Part shown: positions 7,501 through 10,388 of the stretch, piece by piece
Layout of the letters: each line of letters begins with the position of its first letter
Numbering within the stretch: position 1 is the first letter of the stretch
Origin: an uncultured Lachnospiraceae bacterium
GTDB lineage: Bacteria; Bacillota_A; Clostridia; Lachnospirales; Lachnospiraceae
Direction of reading: 5' to 3'
Assembly: GCA_902795985.1 (NCBI GenBank)
Contig: CADBNG010000281.1
Span: 1 to 10,388 of the forward strand
DNA length: 10,388 nt
Translations under genes and position numbers: made by a program
The notes under the pieces: model-generated
Database searches by the model: none
What the model was told of the DNA's origin: nothing
Seen by the model: only the letters and a program-made list of their open reading frames with translations

Positions 7501-10388
7501 CGGAGGAAGCGTATACGCAGCTGACAGTGGACGAAGTCTATAATTCTCTTCATGACGGCGAGAGCGTTTCCGGGGAAGAGAATCCGTATTATGGCTTCGA
7601 ATACAGCAGCGCTGAATCGGATACAGGGACGAAACCGGTTGAATACGACGGCACAACCGTTCTCAATATCTATTACCGGCTGACCTCCGGCACAACGCAC
7701 GAAGGTCCGTTTTCGCTGACCTTTAAGGATTCCGAGACCGGATCCGTCAGTCCGGACCTCGGGGAAGCCGGCATTGTCCAGGCGGGAATCGAAGGCGGAA
7801 CCCTTCTTTCTTCCTATGTTCCTGCAGATCCTGCATCCGGACGCGAGGGCTACTCCTTCAACGGCTGGTATGCGGATCCCACCTGCACGGTCCGGGTTTT
7901 CTTTGAAAACAATTCCGATTACACCTCCCATGCCGGCAACAAGCTGCTGTACGTCACCATGCCGAATACGGACCTCACGGTCTATGCGGGCTGGGTTAAA
8001 ATCCGGTATCTCGTACAGATCGACCCGAACTACGGCGCGCTGTACTGGGACGATGGCAATCAGGGAACCGGCGCGACCTGGTTCCTGACCGACTACGGCG
8101 AGCTGGTTTCGGAATATCCCCATGTGACCAGGGAATACGAGGCATCTCCTTCCGGCACGTTCTATTACGTCAATCATAATTACGATTATTATCAGGAAAA
8201 CGGCGGCGACCGGAAGACATATTATACCGAGGACATCAGCCGTGCCACGGAATATACCACTTTCAAGGCGTCCCCGAACGCTTATCAGTACGACGGCTGG
8301 TACGAGGTGGACCCGGCTACGGGCAGGGAAACGCTTTATGATTTCAGCCGGCCCATTACCCATGATATCTACCTGAAGCTCCACTGGCGCAAGACCGGTG
8401 TCTTCTATGTGGAATACAATCCCGTTGTCACGGAAGACGGCACGACCCTTACCGGAACGCTCAATGCGGAAGATGATACTTCGCTGGAGAATCTGCAGTA
8501 TTCCGATCGGGCCGAGGTGACCGTGATGCGGTCCGCCATCGCCCCGCAGGGGTATAACTTTGTCGGATGGAAGATCCGCGGCGATGAATCCAATACCCTG
8601 TATTATCCTTCCCGGACATTCCGGCTTCCGGGCGAATATGCCGTGACCATCAACGGCAGGGAAACGGTTGTTCTGGATGCCGTTTATGTACGGGTCGCGA
8701 CCGCCAGCATCGTTTATAACGCAAACGGCGGCTCCCTCAGTGAGCCGGATTACGGCGCGCCTGTTTCGGAAGAGGGAGCACCGATCCCGGATCCGGTAAC
8801 CTGGTGTGATGACGAAACGGCCACGATCGCCAACCTGGTCAACAACAGCGGCATCGTTTTAAGCAACGGCGAGGGCTTTGTCCGCAGCGGCGCGGAGCTG
8901 GGCGGCTGGAATACGAAGGCCGACGGAAGCGGCGAGCATTTTGATCTGGGCGGAACCTATTACGTAGATACCAGCGGTGATCCGGTGCTCTATGCCGAAT
9001 GGATTGTAAAAGTATATTTTGACAAGAACAGCGACGATGCCGAATGGGGAGTCGGCTGGGCAGAGAACTTTACCCTGGACGAGGATCTGGGCCTGTATTA
9101 TACGGAAGTCTGTATCAATTCCCTTCTTTCCGAGCCTACAGCAGCCGTAAATCACAGCAGCCTGAACCTCGAGCACTGGAGCAGGGAGCAGAACGGCACG
9201 GCCTATCGTTTCACGACGGAACGGGTCGACGGCGGAATGACTCTTTATGCCTGCTGGACCGGTGACCTTCTGGTTCCGTTCCATGCGGTGGAGATCAGCG
9301 CCGGAGAAAAGACCGACCGAAGCGCCTGGCAGATCGAGTCTTCGTTCAAGCTTGGCGACGGAGAAAGCATTGAGGACTTTGAGCATCTGAATAAGTATCT
9401 TGATGTTCCCGAAGGATATCTGGTCACGGCCTGTGTCAGCGACAGCATGGAAAATGTCCCTGCGGACGACGGGAACCCGGTTACGAAGCTGGAGAATGCG
9501 GGAGGCGCGGCCGTGGTGACCTATCAGGACGGCACCACAGCGGTACTGCCCGCCGGGCAGGCTGTTTACCTGGTTTATACACCGATTATTCCGTCTCCGG
9601 TAACGGTACAGATCCGTTATGTGAAGGAAGGCCCTGACGGTGAACTGACAGCGGTGCAGGGATCTTCCGACGGCGGCAGCAGCGTTTCCGACGCAATCAC
9701 CTACGGATATGAAACGGTCACGCTCAACAGCGAGCAGGTTGCCCAGGGACAGACGGTAACCGTCGGCCTTGAAGATTTCTGCTTCAGCCAGGAGCGGACC
9801 ACATACTTTAATATTCCGCCGATTCTGGACGACGGTATCCTTGAATATGATCTGGTTTATAACAGGATCGGTGTCGGACCGGCCGATGCTTCAGACTTCG
9901 GCGCGCTGGCGGGAAAGAGCAGCAGCCTGCTTCTGCATCTGCAGATCCGGAACCGTCAGCTGATGTGGAGTTTTGACGGTGAGAGCTGGACAGCCTTTAC
10001 CGATGAGGAACCCGCTGTATATGCTATTTACCGGGAGCGCGGCTATGAGCTGGAGATCGCCAAGACGATCCCCGTCGCGACCTGGGGCAGCGCGGACCGG
10101 GAGTTCACGGTGACACTGAGTTCCCCGGCCATTACCCGGGAGACCTATGACGTCCTGGGAACCGGATACGATACCATATCCGCGACACCGCGGGACGGCG
10201 AGACGGACGGGACCATTGTCCTGACCGTGAAAGACGGCAGCAGGATCCGCCTGCTGGGCCTTCCGCGCGGCGTGTATACCATCACCGAAAGCGGAAACGA
10301 AAATTATACCCTGACCGCGAAGACCGGTCCCTTCGGAAATGAACTGACCGATGCTTCGGTGTCCGACAGCAGTTTTGACATAACTCTG
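4563..10388 (+). CDS. Giant secreted surface protein with InlB-B / Listeria-Bacteroides-type repeats, C-terminus cut off by window
   Basis: This frame holds 1942 codons without a stop and ends at the window edge. Residues 1-32 are a signal peptide: KK, then a hydrophobic core, then YTALA before D33. Residues 33-169 are an acidic Pro/Glu/Ser/Thr/Asp-rich linker; 170-241 are 12-residue Lys/Asp repeats. Two related beta-type modules follow (about 247-386 and 419-630), both close to SFSIYAVID or GFSVFGIGG ends. Between them is an unusual hydrophobic stretch (387-417). About nine modules with a 'GWY...LYAxW' pattern occupy 631-1565; FMGWYAG, FAGWYSG, FNGWYAD, YDGWYEV and GGWNTKADG are examples. 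The fourth (about 941-1039) has the YSIVIW...VLNIYYRL form, and the sixth (1145-1275) has a VQIDPNYGALYW start. At 1829-1942 a Cna-B-like module begins, with K1834 and the YTITE Glu at 1909, which could form an isopeptide bond. A sortase signal would lie outside the window. The role is probably adhesion or surface architecture. Confidence 0.92.
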   Translation, partial: MKKNWMVKSIALILALGLFVNSLVSVPYTALADEQQPGEIVAENIAAEENTAEIQQEPDAQEAPEETGTQSEVPAEDSSVSESPEADTEGADVTADTGSDSGDNTTDSPADPVPAAETEDPGTAPETDDSSDDSPAASDESTQKEDGKTDNPSGKDPSQEKTDTEDKTGTDKETGSKTTADTDKETGSKTAADTDKKSGDKTAADKDKKSGDKTAADSDGKTDGKDKAGTDKDKKEAQTAGKLEKTLTASDGYQYKITVSFDAAAKIPDGAALEAAEVSEQESEEYLKKTADALNWDDDDVVFYSRFFDISIVSEGREIQPAAPVEVTIRLTDVAETSAKAEKAAQALQVVHFEGSGSAATAQEVENTAEAVRTACDITFETEGFSVFGIGGIASRLLGWITGAVKVSVLGIAGLFSPSYTPVTVTGLEEGLELVEAFKVSGPKPLWIQIAYKAKEVLDSRESVTVYATEGGRLNDVLKENVENGDEMTVSLSSVDGFAIVKDTGFRHLSLESGDVALDGMMPKDAEVQVENALENEAVRTLPEDEEDTVLAAYDISIREGENDYQPKADSPVKVEMTVEGVSETSTLSVWHIKDDGSKEEVKDFTVEDGKVVFEADSFSIYAVIDRPPLCTYSFYTLNEYGDYIEYALNTDQGAVTFTQKVKDGEAVVAPQSPVNPSEPDTTFMGWYAGTMTEVGGSFVLQLEEEPFDFDHLPAVTEDSAVSLYAKFASFAYVVFHSQYDNETGTYPVLATRRGELTGAGTGSTRIDISDVTAGYDDGTGAPLQNMIFAGWSYTPVPTPGEGAESIIDDDSITITESTDLYPIYRAARWLSFHSGAHATYYGPEYHYAGTGRTELPVPERQGYTFAGWYSGAVVDDNDVILNLNGSYTDPASGTVYPRAVRISNEAGALINGAADNESGVSVRNGMLLLSRNVTLYANWTAANADYSIVIWTEQEFETGTYDFRERFTLQAPAGSQVSPEEAYTQLTVDEVYNSLHDGESVSGEENPYYGFEYSSAESDTGTKPVEYDGTTVLNIYYRLTSGTTHEGPFSLTFKDSETGSVSPDLGEAGIVQAGIEGGTLLSSYVPADPASGREGYSFNGWYADPTCTVRVFFENNSDYTSHAGNKLLYVTMPNTDLTVYAGWVKIRYLVQIDPNYGALYWDDGNQGTGATWFLTDYGELVSEYPHVTREYEASPSGTFYYVNHNYDYYQENGGDRKTYYTEDISRATEYTTFKASPNAYQYDGWYEVDPATGRETLYDFSRPITHDIYLKLHWRKTGVFYVEYNPVVTEDGTTLTGTLNAEDDTSLENLQYSDRAEVTVMRSAIAPQGYNFVGWKIRGDESNTLYYPSRTFRLPGEYAVTINGRETVVLDAVYVRVATASIVYNANGGSLSEPDYGAPVSEEGAPIPDPVTWCDDETATIANLVNNSGIVLSNGEGFVRSGAELGGWNTKADGSGEHFDLGGTYYVDTSGDPVLYAEWIVKVYFDKNSDDAEWGVGWAENFTLDEDLGLYYTEVCINSLLSEPTAAVNHSSLNLEHWSREQNGTAYRFTTERVDGGMTLYACWTGDLLVPFHAVEISAGEKTDRSAWQIESSFKLGDGESIEDFEHLNKYLDVPEGYLVTACVSDSMENVPADDGNPVTKLENAGGAAVVTYQDGTTAVLPAGQAVYLVYTPIIPSPVTVQIRYVKEGPDGELTAVQGSSDGGSSVSDAITYGYETVTLNSEQVAQGQTVTVGLEDFCFSQERTTYFNIPPILDDGILEYDLVYNRIGVGPADASDFGALAGKSSSLLLHLQIRNRQLMWSFDGESWTAFTDEEPAVYAIYRERGYELEIAKTIPVATWGSADREFTVTLSSPAITRETYDVLGTGYDTISATPRDGETDGTIVLTVKDGSRIRLLGLPRGVYTITESGNENYTLTAKTGPFGNELTDASVSDSSFDITL
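5070..5285 (+). repeat. 36-bp coding tandem repeat, 12-residue Lys/Asp linker
   Basis: Four clear copies (5070-5105, 5106-5141, 5142-5177, 5178-5213) encode TDKETGSKTTAD-type units, and two degenerate ones follow to 5285. Both the DNA and the protein change gradually along the array: E to K and S to D after the second copy. This suits a flexible, charged spacer that lifts the folded modules away from the wall. Copy number may vary between strains by slippage; a 36-bp unit keeps the frame. Confidence 0.88.

Noticed and set aside
5754..8384. An 876-codon open frame on the minus strand, antisense to the surface-protein gene
   Set aside because: Its codons are in exact register with the plus-strand codons, so its stops appear only where the plus strand uses TTA, CTA or TCA. 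The gene avoids these codons across the stretch (the left end is a plus-strand TTA at 5754). The encoded sequence has no recognisable domain, and the plus frame has a clear signal peptide and modules.

Overview
The window looks like chromosomal DNA of a gut- or rumen-type Clostridia (Bacillota; a Lachnospiraceae/Oscillospiraceae-like host is the best guess). The reasons are GC-rich coding sequence with AT-rich promoters, strong AGGAG-type ribosome sites, a Gram-positive signal peptide, and a giant surface protein built from Listeria-Bacteroides-type repeats. No database search was possible, so the host assignment is inference.

Layout. Bases 1-3820 hold two minus-strand genes in one direction. 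The upstream one (2078-3820) encodes an asparagine-synthase-like ATP-pyrophosphatase that lacks the N-terminal cysteine of glutamine-dependent enzymes. The downstream one (1976 to beyond base 1) encodes a polytopic membrane protein of the DUF2298 / Chlor_Arch_YYY family and is cut by the window edge. Inside its coding sequence lies a 33-bp in-frame tandem repeat (1572-1634) that resembles a REP-type hairpin element.

Bases 3821-4562 are a divergent intergenic region of about 740 bp. It holds the ribosome site and a possible -10 box of the minus-strand pair, then an array of three near-perfect 29-bp palindromes in a 57-58-bp tandem repeat (3886-4055). The stems of these palindromes differ between copies but stay fully complementary. 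An AT-rich stretch follows, with a good sigma-A-type promoter (4173-4201), and then a leader of about 355 bp that contains no gene I recognise.

Bases 4563-10388 are one uninterrupted plus-strand reading frame of at least 1942 codons that runs off the window. It encodes a secreted surface protein: signal peptide, acidic linker, 12-residue charged repeats, two N-terminal beta-type modules, about nine InlB-B-like 'GWY...LYAxW' repeats, and the beginning of a Cna-B-like module. The C-terminal anchor is not in the window.

Working together: the adhesin faces away from the membrane-protein and synthase-like pair. The pair may modify an envelope polymer, but nothing in the window proves a link to the adhesin. 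I do not see a defence system, mobile element with transposase, tRNA, rRNA or CRISPR array. The least explained signal is the covarying palindrome array, together with the second REP-like element that has become part of a membrane protein.
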